Shown: positions 31,606 through 42,769, numbered from the stretch's first letter. The stretch: 64,000 nt of DNA from Halochromatium sp. (GCA_010912705.1 POWB01000009.1:99083-163082), one strand, 5' to 3'. The notes: generated by a model from the sequence alone, not told the origin. Program-made: numbers and translations.

Positions 31606-31675
31606 GCAGGGGTCTCTCAGCTCTCAACAGCAAGCCGGTTGGTCTATCCGGTTATCTATCAATGGGGGTAAATCG

Positions 31676-32452
31676 TCAGCCAAAGCCAGTCACACCACGC
31701 TCAGAGGCGGCGATGAAACCGACGATCTGATCGGTCTCTGGACTCGGGTAGCGCGCCTTGGCCTCGCTCAGTCCATCCGCCAGCCGGCGGCCTGAGCGGA
31801 AGATGAGTCGGTAGACGGCCTTGATGCGGGCGCGCTGCTCGGCGCTAAAGCCGTTGCGCTTCAAGCCCACCAGGTTCAGGCCGACGAGGACGGCGCGCTG
31901 ACCGTTGGCGATCACGAAGGGCGGGATGTCTTTCGTGACACCCGTGAGTCCGCCGATCATGCTGTAGGCACCAATGCGGGCGAATTGGTGCACCGCAACC
32001 TGTCCGGAGATGAAGCAGTGATGCGCCAGCTCCACGTGTCCGGCCAGGGTTGCGGTGTTGGCAAAGATATTGTCGTCGCCGACCAGGCAGTCGTGACCGG
32101 CATGACTGTAGGCCATGAAGTAGTTGCGGCTGCCGATGCGGGTGCCTTGCTCGCACTTGATGCCGCGGCTGATGTTGACGCACTCGCGAAAGCAGTTATC
32201 GCTGCCGATGGTTAAGGGCCGCCCGCGCGCTGGGGTGAAGCCGAGATCCTGCGGCTCGCTGCCGAGCGTGGCGCCATGGCAGACCCGGTTGCGCGGGCCG
32301 AGCTTGGTATCACCATAGATGCGCACGCAGCTTTCCAGCCGGCAGTCGGCGTCGATGACGGCACCGGCCTCGACCAAGGTCCAGGGGCCAATCTCGACGC
32401 TCGGGTGGACTTGGGCGCCGTCCTCGATGATCGCGCTCGGATGCACCGCCAT
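31676..32452 (-). CDS. lpxA: Acyl-ACP--UDP-GlcNAc O-acyltransferase
   Basis: Hexapeptide repeats; '[30 protein letters not shown]', '[17 protein letters not shown]'. Confidence 0.9.
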   Translation of the reverse strand: MAVHPSAIIEDGAQVHPSVEIGPWTLVEAGAVIDADCRLESCVRIYGDTKLGPRNRVCHGATLGSEPQDLGFTPARGRPLTIGSDNCFRECVNISRGIKCEQGTRIGSRNYFMAYSHAGHDCLVGDDNIFANTATLAGHVELAHHCFISGQVAVHQFARIGAYSMIGGLTGVTKDIPPFVIANGQRAVLVGLNLVGLKRNGFSAEQRARIKAVYRLIFRSGRRLADGLSEAKARYPSPETDQIVGFIAASERGVTGFG

Positions 32453-32487
32453 AGCATTGGGCTCAGTCGTCGTGCTCAGCTAGCGCA

Positions 32488-34056
32488 TCAGTGCCGGAAA
32501 TGACGCATGCCGGTGAACAGCATCGCGATCTCGTGCTCGTCAGCAGCCGCGATGACCTCATTGTCACGCATCGAGCCGCCGGGCTGGATCACGGCCCGAA
32601 TGCCAGCGGCCGCGGCCTGATCGAGTCCGTCACGGAAGGGGAAGAAGGCGTCCGACGCCAACACCGCCCCGGGGACCTCCAGCCCGGCCTGCTCGGCCTT
32701 GATGCCGGCGATGCGCGCCGAGTTCACACGGCTCATCTGACCCGCTCCGACCCCTATGGTCATGCCATCGCGGGCATAGACGATAGCGTTGGATTTGACG
32801 AACTTGGCTACGCGCCAAGCGAACAGGAGATCCTCGCGCTCGGCCGCAGTCGGCTCGCGCTTGGTGACGCAGTTGATCGACGCGGTTAGATCCAGATCAG
32901 CACCTTGCACCAGAAGTCCGCCGCGCACGCGCTTGAAATCCCGATAGCGCTGGCGCTCCACTGGCCAGGGGCCAGCGCACAGCAGACGCACATTCTTCTT
33001 CGCCGCCACCGCCTCGATGGCCTCTGGGCGAATCTCGGGGGCAATGATGACCTCAACGAATTGGCGTGCGACGATCGCCGCTGCGGTCTCGCCATCCAAC
33101 ACCTGATTGAAGGCGATGATGCCGCCGAAGGCCGATTCTGGATCGGTGCTGAAGGCACGCTCGTAGGCATTGAGCAGGCTGTCGCCTAGCGCGACGCCGC
33201 AGGGGTTGGCATGCTTGACGATCACGCAGGTCGGTGCATCGCCAAACTGTTTCACGCACTCGAGCGCCGCATCGGTGTCGGCGATGTTGTTGTAGCTGAG
33301 TTCCTTGCCCTGCAGTTGCTCAGCGGTAGCCACACTGGCCTCGCAGCCACCACGACCGACGTAGAAGGCCGCGCTCTGGTGCGGATTCTCGCCGTAGCGC
33401 AGCACCTGGCGCTTGCGGAACTGCATGTTGAAGGTGCGCGGCAGGCCCTCCGCCTTGCCCTCTGGATGCTCGATGATCGCGCCTAAGTAGTTTGCGATGG
33501 CACCGTCGTAGTGCGCGGTATGCTCAAACGCGCGCACCGCAAGATCGAAGCGAGTCGGATCATCTACCGCGCCGCCGTTGGCCGCCATGGCGGCCAATAC
33601 CTGATCGTAATCCGCCGGGTCGCAGACGACGGTCACATCGCGATGATTCTTGGCCGCTGCACGAATCAGCGTCGGGCCACCGATGTCGATGTGCTCGATC
33701 GCGGTCGGCAGGTCGCACCCCGGGCGGGCCACAGTGTCTTCGAACGGATAGAGATTCACCACGACTAGATCGATGGGGCGGATCTCATTCTCGTGCATCA
33801 CCTGATCGTCTTCGCCGCGGCGGCCGAGGATGCCGCCGTGGATGCGCGGGTGCAGCGTCTTCACGCGGCCGTCCATCATCTCCGGAAAGCCGGTGTATTC
33901 AGCGACCTCGATCACCGGTACATCCTGCTCGGTGAGGAGCCGCGCGGTGCCGCCCGTGGACAGGATCTCGATGCCTTGCTTGCTCAAGGCTGCGGCGAAG
34001 GCGGCGATGCCGGTCTTGTCGGAGACGCTGATCAGCGCCCGTTTGATTGGTTTCAT
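32488..34056 (-). CDS. purH: Bifunctional AICAR formyltransferase/IMP cyclohydrolase
   Basis: '[12 protein letters not shown]', '[49 protein letters not shown]'. Confidence 0.97.
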   Translation of the reverse strand: MKPIKRALISVSDKTGIAAFAAALSKQGIEILSTGGTARLLTEQDVPVIEVAEYTGFPEMMDGRVKTLHPRIHGGILGRRGEDDQVMHENEIRPIDLVVVNLYPFEDTVARPGCDLPTAIEHIDIGGPTLIRAAAKNHRDVTVVCDPADYDQVLAAMAANGGAVDDPTRFDLAVRAFEHTAHYDGAIANYLGAIIEHPEGKAEGLPRTFNMQFRKRQVLRYGENPHQSAAFYVGRGGCEASVATAEQLQGKELSYNNIADTDAALECVKQFGDAPTCVIVKHANPCGVALGDSLLNAYERAFSTDPESAFGGIIAFNQVLDGETAAAIVARQFVEVIIAPEIRPEAIEAVAAKKNVRLLCAGPWPVERQRYRDFKRVRGGLLVQGADLDLTASINCVTKREPTAAEREDLLFAWRVAKFVKSNAIVYARDGMTIGVGAGQMSRVNSARIAGIKAEQAGLEVPGAVLASDAFFPFRDGLDQAAAAGIRAVIQPGGSMRDNEVIAAADEHEIAMLFTGMRHFRH

Positions 34057-34104
34057 GTTGACCTCTGTTTGCTGCGGCTCGCGCTCAGGACAGCCCTTGA
34101 GCGG

Positions 34105-34416
34105 CTAAGGTTGGCCGGCGCTTTTCTTGAGCTTCTTGCGCAGGGTGCCGCGGCTGATGCCCAAGACCTCCGCGGCGGCGCACTGATTGCCCTTGGTGTG
34201 CTCCAGCACAGCCTCGAGCATGGGCTGCTCGACCTCGTCCATCACCAACCGATAGAGTCCCTGGATGTCATGATCGCCCATGCTGCAGAGATAGCTACGC
34301 AAGGCGATGCGCACGCATTCGCGCAGCGGCGGGTGTTGGCTCGACTGCTGGTCTGACTCATGCTCATGCTCATGCTCTTGAAAATCTGGCACCCCGGAGC
34401 TTTGCCCATCGTTCAT
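34105..34416 (-). CDS. fis: Fis family nucleoid-associated protein
   Basis: 'VEQPMLEAVLEHTKGNQCAAAEVLGISRGTLRKKLKK'; next to dusB. Confidence 0.92.
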   Translation of the reverse strand: MNDGQSSGVPDFQEHEHEHESDQQSSQHPPLRECVRIALRSYLCSMGDHDIQGLYRLVMDEVEQPMLEAVLEHTKGNQCAAAEVLGISRGTLRKKLKKSAGQP

Positions 34417-34475
34417 TCATTAGACTCCTTGCCGCCTATTTGAGGTGATCGCGCATGCTTATGTTTTGATGTCTC

Positions 34476-35510
34476 CTAGACGCTCGACTGAGCCTGCTGA
34501 TGCCGAGTCAGCGCTTGCGGCCTGTCGCCCGCGGCGAAATGCTCCCGCAGCAGTGCGAGCTGGGCTGCGGCTGCGGTCGTTGCCATCAAACGCTTGCGCA
34601 ATAGCTGACGCTTGGCGTCCGAGTCAGACTCGCCGCCGAGGTCGCGCAGATACCAGCCGATATGCTTCCTTGCGATCAACACCCCGCGCCGCTCGCCGTA
34701 GAACGCGTAGAGTCGGTCCAGGTGCTCCACTAAGACAGCCCCAATCCACGCCAGCGAGGGTGCTATGGGCACCTCGTCAATCGCTGTTGGGGACTCGCCG
34801 CTGACCGACCCCTCCGATAACGCGAGACCGCGGAGTGCGGTTGCGATGCTACCGAAGATCCAGGGTCGGCCCAAGGCAGCGCGTCCGAGCATGATAGCAT
34901 CGGCGCCGGTCCGGTTCAGCACCTCGATGGCCTTTGTTGGGCCGTCGATATCGCCGTTCGCCACCAGCGGCAGCCGACTGCACTGATCGCGAATACTGGC
35001 GAGACTCTCCAGCTCCGCTTCGCCTGCATAGCCGCAGGCCCGAGTGCGGCCGTGCACGGTCAAGAGCGCAATCCCGCTCGCCTCGGCGATCTGGGCAATG
35101 CGCGCCAGATTGCGCGTTTCAGGTGACCAGCCGGTGCGCGTCTTCAAGGTCACCGGCACCTCGACGGCCTTGACCACGGCCTCGAGGATACGCCCGACCA
35201 AGGCCTCGTCGCGCAGCAGCGCCGAGCCGGCCGCCGCCTTGCAGACCTTCTTCGCCGGACAGCCAAGGTTGATGTCGATCAGCGCTGCGCCACAGTCGAC
35301 GTTGTAGCGCGCGGCCGCAGCCATCTGTACCGGATCGGAGCCGGCGATCTGTACCGCAATGGGGCCAGGCTCACCGCGGTGATCGAGGCGCTCGCGACTC
35401 TTGCGGGTAGCGCGCAGGGCGGGATTCGCGGAGACCATCTCGGAGACGGCGAGGCCAGCACCGAGCTGCCGGCAGAGACTCCGGAACGGTCGATCGGTCA
35501 CCCCGGCCAT
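34476..35510 (-). CDS. dusB: tRNA-dihydrouridine synthase B
   Basis: 'MAGVTDRPFRSLCRQLGAG', 'DINLGCPAKKVCKAAAGSALL', 'ANGDIDGPTKA'; the N-terminus continues upstream (GSVSIPNRLILAP) beyond the listed ATG. Confidence 0.93.
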   Translation of the reverse strand: MAGVTDRPFRSLCRQLGAGLAVSEMVSANPALRATRKSRERLDHRGEPGPIAVQIAGSDPVQMAAAARYNVDCGAALIDINLGCPAKKVCKAAAGSALLRDEALVGRILEAVVKAVEVPVTLKTRTGWSPETRNLARIAQIAEASGIALLTVHGRTRACGYAGEAELESLASIRDQCSRLPLVANGDIDGPTKAIEVLNRTGADAIMLGRAALGRPWIFGSIATALRGLALSEGSVSGESPTAIDEVPIAPSLAWIGAVLVEHLDRLYAFYGERRGVLIARKHIGWYLRDLGGESDSDAKRQLLRKRLMATTAAAAQLALLREHFAAGDRPQALTRHQQAQSSV

Positions 35511-35597
35511 CGGTGCCAGGATCAGCCGATTCGGGATAGAGACCGAGCCGATCTGTAGCGGCTGCAGCAGTTTGGTGGCGTTAGCGGTGCTCAGGGT

Positions 35598-35633
35598 GTT
35601 TGTGCTGGTTTTGTGCTGGTTTTGTGCTGGAGG
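35598..35633. repeat. Three tandem copies of TTTGTGCTGG-type repeat
   Basis: tttgtgctggttttgtgctggttttgtgctgg. Confidence 0.8.
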
Positions 35634-35676
35634 AGTCAGGAAAACGGACGGCGCATGCCGAGATATTGCCCTTGGC

Positions 35677-36603
35677 TCATCGATCCGATCGCCGGCGACC
35701 GCTGATCAGCACCCAATCGTCGCGAGCCATCGGCGGCTCAAGCGCAAAGGCGTCACGATAGGCCGCACTGACCGTCTCGGCTTGGTGGCTCAAGATCCCT
35801 GAGAGGGCGAGCAGACCCTCTGGTTTCAACCGCTGACTCAGGGTTGGCGCTAGCTCGATGAGTGGGCCGGCCAGGATATTGGCCACCAAGAGATCGGCCG
35901 CGTCGGTTGGCAGCTGTGCTGGCGCGAAGACCAGCAGTCGTTGGTCAACGCCGTTCACCCGGGCGTTCTCGAGCGTTGCCTCCAGCGCTTGCGGATCATG
36001 ATCGACCGCTAGGGCGCGCGCCGCGCCTAGCTTCAAGGCCGCGATCGCGAGGATGCCGGAGCCGCAGCCGAAATCGATCAGGGTGCGGCCTGCCAGGGGG
36101 GCGCGATCGAGCCACTCGAGGCAGAGCGCTGTGGTGGCATGATGCCCGGTGCCGAATGCCAGTCCGGGGTCTAGGTCGATCACCACCGCGTCGGTCGCAT
36201 CGACCCGCTGCCCGCGTGGGCAGATCCAGAGTCGGTCACCAAAGCGCTGTGGTTCGAGGCCCTCTAGCCAAACGCACTCCCAGGGTCGATCCTCGAGAGG
36301 GTGTAAGCGCGGCGGCGCCAGGCAGTGTGGTGCGAGCCGCTGAGCGGCGGCCTCGGCGAGTGCGCTGCCGGCCGGGTCATCGTCGAATAGGGCGGTGATG
36401 CGCAGTTGGCGCCAGAGCGGCGTCTCGCCGGGGGCGGGCTCAAGCACTGGCGGCTGATTCAGAGCACGAACACTGGTCCAGTCAGCAGGCCCGTCGCCGC
36501 CTTCATCGAGCGTGACGGCCAGGGCACCGGCGTTCTCCAGCGCCGCCTCGATGAGCGGCGCCACCTCGCGATCTGCCAACAGCTCAAGCTCGATCCAGGC
36601 CAC
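35677..36603 (-). CDS. prmA: Ribosomal protein L11 methyltransferase
   Basis: 'DPGLAFGTGHHATTALCLEWLD', 'LIDFGCGSGILAIAALKLGA', 'LLVANILAGPLIEL'. Confidence 0.95.
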   Translation of the reverse strand: MAWIELELLADREVAPLIEAALENAGALAVTLDEGGDGPADWTSVRALNQPPVLEPAPGETPLWRQLRITALFDDDPAGSALAEAAAQRLAPHCLAPPRLHPLEDRPWECVWLEGLEPQRFGDRLWICPRGQRVDATDAVVIDLDPGLAFGTGHHATTALCLEWLDRAPLAGRTLIDFGCGSGILAIAALKLGAARALAVDHDPQALEATLENARVNGVDQRLLVFAPAQLPTDAADLLVANILAGPLIELAPTLSQRLKPEGLLALSGILSHQAETVSAAYRDAFALEPPMARDDWVLISGRRRSDR

Positions 36604-36626
36604 AGTCAGTGCCGCGGAGGCAGCGG

Positions 36627-37967
36627 TCAGAGACCGAGCTTCTTCTCGAGATAGTGGATATTGATGCCGCCTTGCTGGAAGGCCGCATCCTGCAACAGCC
36701 GCCGATGCAGTGGAATATTGGTATGAATGCCCTGAATGATGGTCTCGCGCAGCGCATTGCTCATCCGCGCCAGCGCTGAGCTGCGATCCTCACCATGCGC
36801 GATCAGCTTGCCAATCATCGAATCGTAGTAGGGTGGTACCACATAACCCGCATAGAGATGGGTGTCGATTCGCACCCCTGGGCCACCCGGCGCATGGAAC
36901 CCCTCGATCGGCCCTGGGCTCGGCATGAAGGTCTCGGGGTGCTCAGCGTTGAGCCGACATTCGATGGCGTGGCCGCGCGGCACGATGTCGCTTTGCTGAT
37001 AACGCAGCCGCTCGCCGCTGGCGACGAGGATCTGCTCTTTGATCACATCGACGCCGGTGATCATCTCGGTGACCGGATGCTCGACCTGAACGCGGGTGTT
37101 CATCTCGATGAAATAGAATTCATCGTCCTGGTACAGGAACTCGAAGGTGCCGAGGCCGCGGTAGCCGATGGTGCTACAGGCCTCGGCACAGCGCTCACCG
37201 ATGCGTTGGCGCTGCTCGGGCGTGATGCCTGGGGCGGGCGCTTCCTCGATGACCTTCTGATGCCGGCGCTGCATCGAGCAGTCGCGCTCACAGAGGTGGA
37301 TGGCATTGCCATAGCTGTCGGCGAGCACCTGGAACTCGACGTGGCGCGGGTTCTCCAGATACTTCTCCATGTAGACCACGTCATTGCCGAAGGCGGCGCC
37401 GGCCTCGGCCTTGGTCAGCGAGATCGCATTCAGCAGCGTGGCATCTGAATGCACCACGCGCATGCCACGCCCACCACCGCCACCAGAGGCCTTGATGATG
37501 ACCGGATAGCCGATCTCGCGTGCCAGCTGCAGCGTGTGCTTGGCGTCGTCGTCGATCGGGCCATCGGAGCCCGGCACGCAGGGGACGCCGGCCTGCTTCA
37601 TCGCTCGGATGGCGGACACCTTGTCGCCCATGAGGCGGATCGTGTCGGGCTTGGGGCCGATGAAGACGAACCCGGAGCGCTCGACGCGCTCGGCGAAATC
37701 CGCATTCTCCGAGAGGAAGCCGTAGCCTGGATGAATGGCGACGGTATCCGTGACCTCGGCAGCGCTGATGATCGCCGGGATATGGAGGTAGCTGTCGCGC
37801 GACAGGGCGGGGCCGATGCAGACCGATTCATCGGCCAGCAGGACGTGTTTCAGCTCACGGTCGGCCTCGGAGTGGACGGCGACGGTTTTGATGCCTAATT
37901 CGCGGCAGGCACGCTGGATACGCAGCGCGATCTCGCCGCGATTGGCGATAAGGATCTTCTCGATCAT
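36627..37967 (-). CDS. accC: Acetyl-CoA carboxylase biotin carboxylase subunit
   Basis: '[30 protein letters not shown]', '[14 protein letters not shown]', '[20 protein letters not shown]'. Confidence 0.97.
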   Translation of the reverse strand: MIEKILIANRGEIALRIQRACRELGIKTVAVHSEADRELKHVLLADESVCIGPALSRDSYLHIPAIISAAEVTDTVAIHPGYGFLSENADFAERVERSGFVFIGPKPDTIRLMGDKVSAIRAMKQAGVPCVPGSDGPIDDDAKHTLQLAREIGYPVIIKASGGGGGRGMRVVHSDATLLNAISLTKAEAGAAFGNDVVYMEKYLENPRHVEFQVLADSYGNAIHLCERDCSMQRRHQKVIEEAPAPGITPEQRQRIGERCAEACSTIGYRGLGTFEFLYQDDEFYFIEMNTRVQVEHPVTEMITGVDVIKEQILVASGERLRYQQSDIVPRGHAIECRLNAEHPETFMPSPGPIEGFHAPGGPGVRIDTHLYAGYVVPPYYDSMIGKLIAHGEDRSSALARMSNALRETIIQGIHTNIPLHRRLLQDAAFQQGGINIHYLEKKLGL

Positions 37968-38416
37968 TCGATCACGAACAGCGGTTGGTTGTACTCAACA
38001 GGCTGGCCGTTCTCGACCATGATCTTCTTGATCACGCCAGCACGCTCAGACTCGATTTGATTGAGGATCTTCATCGCCTCGATGATGCAGAGGATATCAC
38101 CAACCTTCACCTCTTGGCCCTCTTCAACAAACGACTTGGCGCCGGGCGATGGCGATCGGTAGAAGGTGCCGACCATCGGCGAGCGCGCTAGGCAGGCGTC
38201 GTCGATTTCTGGCGCGCTGGGTGTGACGGCTGCTGGCGCGCCTGGTGCTGGTGCACTGAAGGCAGGTGCCGGTGCTGCCGCTGGCAGCATGAACTGCGGT
38301 GCCCCACTGCCATGGCGGCTGATGCGGACTGACTCTTCGCCCTCATGAATCTCGATCTCTGCGACGTTCGACTCATCGAGCAATTCGATCAGCTTTTTGA
38401 CCTTGCGGATGTCCAT
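37964..38416 (-). CDS. accB: Biotin carboxyl carrier protein
   Basis: Ala/Pro linker and '[20 protein letters not shown]'. Confidence 0.96.
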   Translation of the reverse strand: MDIRKVKKLIELLDESNVAEIEIHEGEESVRISRHGSGAPQFMLPAAAPAPAFSAPAPGAPAAVTPSAPEIDDACLARSPMVGTFYRSPSPGAKSFVEEGQEVKVGDILCIIEAMKILNQIESERAGVIKKIMVENGQPVEYNQPLFVIE

Positions 38417-38512
38417 GACAGGTGATCTTCTCGCCGTGGATAGTTGCTTATCGTTGTAGATACGGGGGACTTGAGGGCTGCGGCGCTAGTGAGCGCAGCG
38501 CAGCCCAGCGGA

Positions 38513-38959
38513 CTAGGGCGGGCCGCTGAGCCGCTGTAATGCCGCCGTCAGCGCCAGGCTGTAACCTTCAGCACCTAGGCCACTGATGACGCCTTCCGCG
38601 ATATCAGAAAAATACGAGTGCGCCCGAAATGGCTCGCGCGCGTAAATATTTGAGAGGTGCACCTCGATAAAGGGGATGCTGACCGCGAGCAGCGCATCTC
38701 TGAGCGCGATGCTGCTGTGCGTGAAGGCGGCCGGATTGAACAGGATAAAGGCAACCCCATCGGACCTGGCTTGATGGATCGCGTCGATCAGCGCGTGCTC
38801 GGCGTTGCTCTGCACCAGCTGCAGCGCATGGCCGGCGGCCTCGGCGTTAGCGCAAAGCCTGCTGCCGATACTCTCGAGCGTGTCACGACCGTAGGTCTCC
38901 GGCTCACGGGTACCGAGCAGATTCAGATTGGGGCCGTTCAGGCAGAGGATCTTAGCCAT
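38513..38959 (-). CDS. aroQ: Type II 3-dehydroquinate dehydratase
   Basis: '[20 protein letters not shown]', '[18 protein letters not shown]'. Confidence 0.95.
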   Translation of the reverse strand: MAKILCLNGPNLNLLGTREPETYGRDTLESIGSRLCANAEAAGHALQLVQSNAEHALIDAIHQARSDGVAFILFNPAAFTHSSIALRDALLAVSIPFIEVHLSNIYAREPFRAHSYFSDIAEGVISGLGAEGYSLALTAALQRLSGPP

Positions 38960-39151
38960 CGCACCGAGACACTGAGGGAAAACGCAGCCATCGGCTGCGA
39001 ACCGTCGAAAAAAAGGCGATTTGGGCAGGTTTTGACTGCATGCGCACAGAGTACGGCATTTGGCGCCAATTTACAAAGGTGTCATCGCACAAGCATCCAG
39101 GGAAAGCGTGTTTTCGCCGCTGTTATGCGCCGATGGCAGCCTTTTGCGACC

Positions 39152-39191
39152 CGTCATCAAGGATCTTGACGCGTCATCAAGGATCTTGACG
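39152..39191. repeat. Two tandem copies of CGTCATCAAGGATCTTGACG
   Basis: Direct reading; the junction forms palindrome TGACGCGTCA. Confidence 0.8.
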
Positions 39192-39252
39192 CGCTTTTTC
39201 TAGCCTCCTGAAGATCGAATCATCAATGCGGGACAATCAGGCGACTTGCTCC

Positions 39253-39819
39253 TTAGTCCGCGCCCAGCAGGAGCGGTTTGACCTCAGTCTCGAGCAGATC
39301 GACGTCGACCTCGCCGGTATGGCTGAAGATACGCCGGCCCAACGGATCGAAGCCGACCGTGAACGGTAGTCCGCCGGTACGGTTACCCAGTTCACGTGAG
39401 AGATCGACGCTGTCGCGCGTGCCGATCAAGATCGGATAGCTCACCGCGTTGTCTTCTAGGAAGGCGGCAATCTCCTCGGCGCGATCGATGGCGATGCCCA
39501 CCACCTGTAGGCCTTGGTTGGCGTAGGTCTGCTGCCATTCATCGAGCAGCGGGATCTCGCGTAGGCAGGGTGGGCACCAGGTCGCCCAGAAGTTCAGCAC
39601 CAGCACCTTGCCGGCCCAGGTGCTACTGCTCATCTCGCGGCCTTCGAGGGTGGGTAGCCGGAGATCGGGCAGGCTGTCCAGCATGCCCTGCTGTGGGCTG
39701 CGCCGAGAGGGCTCAGTCGCGTTGTCACCAACGTCGAGCCAACGCTCGCCGAACAGGGCGAGCCCGATGCTGACCGAGCCGGCCAGCACCGTGACAGCGA
39801 GTACCTTGGCGGCATTCAT
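39253..39819 (-). CDS. TlpA/ResA-like thioredoxin-fold protein
   Basis: 'LVLNFWATWCPPCLREIPLLDEWQQTYANQGLQVVGIAID'. Confidence 0.9.
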   Translation of the reverse strand: MNAAKVLAVTVLAGSVSIGLALFGERWLDVGDNATEPSRRSPQQGMLDSLPDLRLPTLEGREMSSSTWAGKVLVLNFWATWCPPCLREIPLLDEWQQTYANQGLQVVGIAIDRAEEIAAFLEDNAVSYPILIGTRDSVDLSRELGNRTGGLPFTVGFDPLGRRIFSHTGEVDVDLLETEVKPLLLGAD

Positions 39820-42446
39820 TGGCCAAACTCATTCAGATGAGCGGCAAACTCCGCTGCGGGAATAAAACCGACGAGTCGCCAACCGCGCTGCTCCTGCCCG
39901 CTACTGTCGAAGAACATCATCGCCGGCGGTCCGGGGATACCAAAGCGCTCTTGCATCAGTGCCTTATCCTCGGCGTCGTTTGCGGTCACGTCCGCCTGCA
40001 GCAGCACATAGCGTTGCATAGCCTGCTGCACGGCTGGGTCCGGGAAGGTATAGCGCTCCATCTCCTTACAGGACACACACCAGTCGGCATAGAAGTCGAG
40101 CATCACCGGTTTGCCGCTGGCGCTGGCCGCGGCCACCGCCTGATCCAAATCGGCGACGGTCTTGATGCGCTGGAACTCCGGATGTGCGGCGGCCGCACCC
40201 TGGCCACCGGCTGCCGGCGCCAAGCCGCGCAGTGGCTGGATGGTATCTTTGCCACCGGCAGCGGCGCCGACCAGCATGAGCACGCCATAGATCAGCAAGG
40301 CGACGCCGAGCGACTTCCACAGCTTGGACCAGCCGCTCGCCTCGGGGCCATGCTGGGTGAGGGCGCCCAGGTAGACACCGGAACTGATCAACAGCAGACC
40401 CCAGAGCAGCATCGCAACGGCCGCGGGGATCACGCGCTCGATCAGGAGCACGGCAACCGCCAGCAAGAGCACGCCAAACACGGCCTTGACCGAATCCATC
40501 CAGGCGCCGGCGCGCGGCAGCAGCTTGCCGGCCGAGGTGCCAATGGCAAGCAGGGGGGCACCCATGCCGAGGCCAAGCCCGAGCAGGGCGAAGAAGCCAA
40601 GCACACCATCGCCGGTTTTGCCAATGAAGATCAGCGCGCCCATCAGGGGGGGCGCCACGCAGGGGCCGACGATCAGCGCCGAGAGCGCGCCCATGATCGC
40701 CGCACCGGTGAGGGTGCCGCCCTGTTGTTTATTGCTCAGTTGGGTGAGCTTGGTCTGGACACTACTCGGCAGTTGGAGGTCGTAGAAGCCGAACATCGAT
40801 AGCGAAAGGGCGACGAAGATCGCCGCAAAAGCCGCTAGCACCCAAGCGTTCTGGAAGGCCGCTTGCAGATTGGCGCCAAAGAGTCCGGCGATCACGCCGA
40901 CGATGGCATAGGTCAGCGCCATCGCCAGCACATAGGCAAGCGACAGGAAGAATGCTTGACGGGTGGTGATCTTGCTGCCCTGACCGGCGATGATGCCAGA
41001 CAGGATCGGGATCATCGGGAAGACGCAGGGGGTGAAGGACAGCAGCAGTCCGAGCACAAAAAAGATCGCCAGCGCACCAAAGATACCGGTCTGGGCCAGC
41101 CGCGCAGCGATCTGATCCTGCTCCGAGATGCGTTGTTGCGGCGCCGTGCCCGCATCAGAAATGGCTGCTGTGCTCGCCGATGAGCCTGTCAGTGAGCCGG
41201 TGTCGGAGGGATTCTCCGCGGCTCCTGCACGCATCGGCTCGATGAGTGCGACGGTGGTCAGCGCAGGTGGCAGATCGAGCGTCAACCGATCGGTGACTGG
41301 CGGATAGCAGATGCCACGCTCGGCACAGCCCTGATACTTGGCGACGAGCGTGACGCTGGTCGCTGCTTCTTGGCCGCGCAACAGGGGCACACTGAGATCG
41401 ACAGCGCCATGGTAGATGGCAACATCGCCGATGCTGCCATCGGGACGGACGGTGTCTGCTTTGATCTCGGCGGCGGGCAACTCATAGGTGCCGAGCTGAA
41501 CGCCCTCAGCGTCCTCGAGCGCGAGCTCGATCTTCTCTTGATAGAGATAGGTCTCAGGTGCGATTTGCCAGCGCAGCGCCAAGGTCTGCGCGTCTTCGAC
41601 CATCACATCAAGCTGGAATGCCTCTTCGGCCGGGAGGATGTCGTCCTCGAAGCCAAAGCCGAGTGACGGGGTGCCATGGCTCAGCTGGGCACTGAGCGGA
41701 GCGTCCGCAGCAGACGGATTCGGCGTCGCGAGGGACTGGGACTGGGACTGGGACGGCAGTGAGCCGTTGCTGGTCTCGCTGTTCGCCTCGCTGGCTAGAT
41801 TGCTGGCTAGATTGACCTCAGTGCGGTTGTCGACGAGCGCAGCCGATGCATCCGTCGGTGGCTCGGCAGCGGCTAATGCGGGTAGCTCGAGCAGGATGCT
41901 CTGGCGCTGCGGTGGGTAGCAGAGTCCGGCATCGGCACAGCCTTGCGATTGGGCCTCGATCCGCACCACCTCACCGACATCGCTGGTGCCTGTCACCGGC
42001 AGCGTCACCTCGACTCGGTCACGATAGATGGCGACCTCGCCAAAGAACGGATCCATCTTGGTCTCGGCCGGTGGCAGCTTGGCCTTACCCAGCTCGAAAC
42101 CCGGTGTCTTGCTCTCGAAACGGAACTTGGAGCCGTACAGATAGTAGCCAGGCTCGATCTCCCAGCTCAGCCTGACGCTGTCTGGGCCTTGCGCTTGACC
42201 CCCAATCCGAAACGCCTGATCAGGCTGAAGAAACTCGTCCTCCGCTGCGCTCGTCATCGGCAGTGCGAGACCGAGCGTGAGGATCAGTGCGAGCAGAAGC
42301 AGACTAAGGCATCCGCGCGACACAAGGCTGGCAACGGCGCTGGCAACCTGGCGCGGCTGCTTGCCCGTCGGCTGCGTAGAGGCTTGGGCGTCCAGGCGTG
42401 GCGTCGAGTCAAGCCTGTGATCGATCAGTGGTTGTTCGCAGTACAT
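39816..42446 (-). CDS. dsbD: Thiol:disulfide interchange protein DsbD with two N-terminal DsbD-alpha domains
   Basis: Eight-TM core, C-terminal 'DFYADWCVSCKEMERYTF', and two periplasmic modules ending 'CADAGLCYPP' and 'CAERGICYPP'. Confidence 0.93.
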   Translation of the reverse strand: MYCEQPLIDHRLDSTPRLDAQASTQPTGKQPRQVASAVASLVSRGCLSLLLLALILTLGLALPMTSAAEDEFLQPDQAFRIGGQAQGPDSVRLSWEIEPGYYLYGSKFRFESKTPGFELGKAKLPPAETKMDPFFGEVAIYRDRVEVTLPVTGTSDVGEVVRIEAQSQGCADAGLCYPPQRQSILLELPALAAAEPPTDASAALVDNRTEVNLASNLASEANSETSNGSLPSQSQSQSLATPNPSAADAPLSAQLSHGTPSLGFGFEDDILPAEEAFQLDVMVEDAQTLALRWQIAPETYLYQEKIELALEDAEGVQLGTYELPAAEIKADTVRPDGSIGDVAIYHGAVDLSVPLLRGQEAATSVTLVAKYQGCAERGICYPPVTDRLTLDLPPALTTVALIEPMRAGAAENPSDTGSLTGSSASTAAISDAGTAPQQRISEQDQIAARLAQTGIFGALAIFFVLGLLLSFTPCVFPMIPILSGIIAGQGSKITTRQAFFLSLAYVLAMALTYAIVGVIAGLFGANLQAAFQNAWVLAAFAAIFVALSLSMFGFYDLQLPSSVQTKLTQLSNKQQGGTLTGAAIMGALSALIVGPCVAPPLMGALIFIGKTGDGVLGFFALLGLGLGMGAPLLAIGTSAGKLLPRAGAWMDSVKAVFGVLLLAVAVLLIERVIPAAVAMLLWGLLLISSGVYLGALTQHGPEASGWSKLWKSLGVALLIYGVLMLVGAAAGGKDTIQPLRGLAPAAGGQGAAAAHPEFQRIKTVADLDQAVAAASASGKPVMLDFYADWCVSCKEMERYTFPDPAVQQAMQRYVLLQADVTANDAEDKALMQERFGIPGPPAMMFFDSSGQEQRGWRLVGFIPAAEFAAHLNEFGQ

Positions 42447-42769
42447 TGGCGGACCCAGTCGAGATAGTTCTTGTTGCCGGCGGTGATCGGATGGCTGATC
42501 ACCTCGGGGATGTCATAGGGATGGAGTGTTTCGATGCGCGCTGCAAGCGCATCGAGCAGGCGCTCGGTGGTCTTGATGATGAGCAACACCTCATTGTCGG
42601 TCTCGATCTCAGTTTGCCAGCGGTATACCGAGACTAGGCCCGGCAGGATGTTGACACAGGCGGCCAGCCGCTCGGCAACCAAGGTGTGTGCCAGCGTTTG
42701 TGCAGTCTGCGCATCAGGGCAGGTACAGAGGCTGATAGAGACCGGCTCAGGGGTAGATTGAGTTCCCAT
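42425..42769 (-). CDS. cutA: Divalent cation tolerance protein CutA
   Basis: 'LVAERLAACVNILPGLVSVYRWQTEIETDNEVLLIIKTT', 'HPYDIPEVISHPITAGNKNYLDWV'. Confidence 0.93.
   Translation of the reverse strand: MGTQSTPEPVSISLCTCPDAQTAQTLAHTLVAERLAACVNILPGLVSVYRWQTEIETDNEVLLIIKTTERLLDALAARIETLHPYDIPEVISHPITAGNKNYLDWVRQCTANNH

Noticed and set aside
39819-40802. 327-aa plus-strand ORF
   Set aside because: Antisense to dsbD; Gln/Arg/His-rich composition typical of shadow ORFs.
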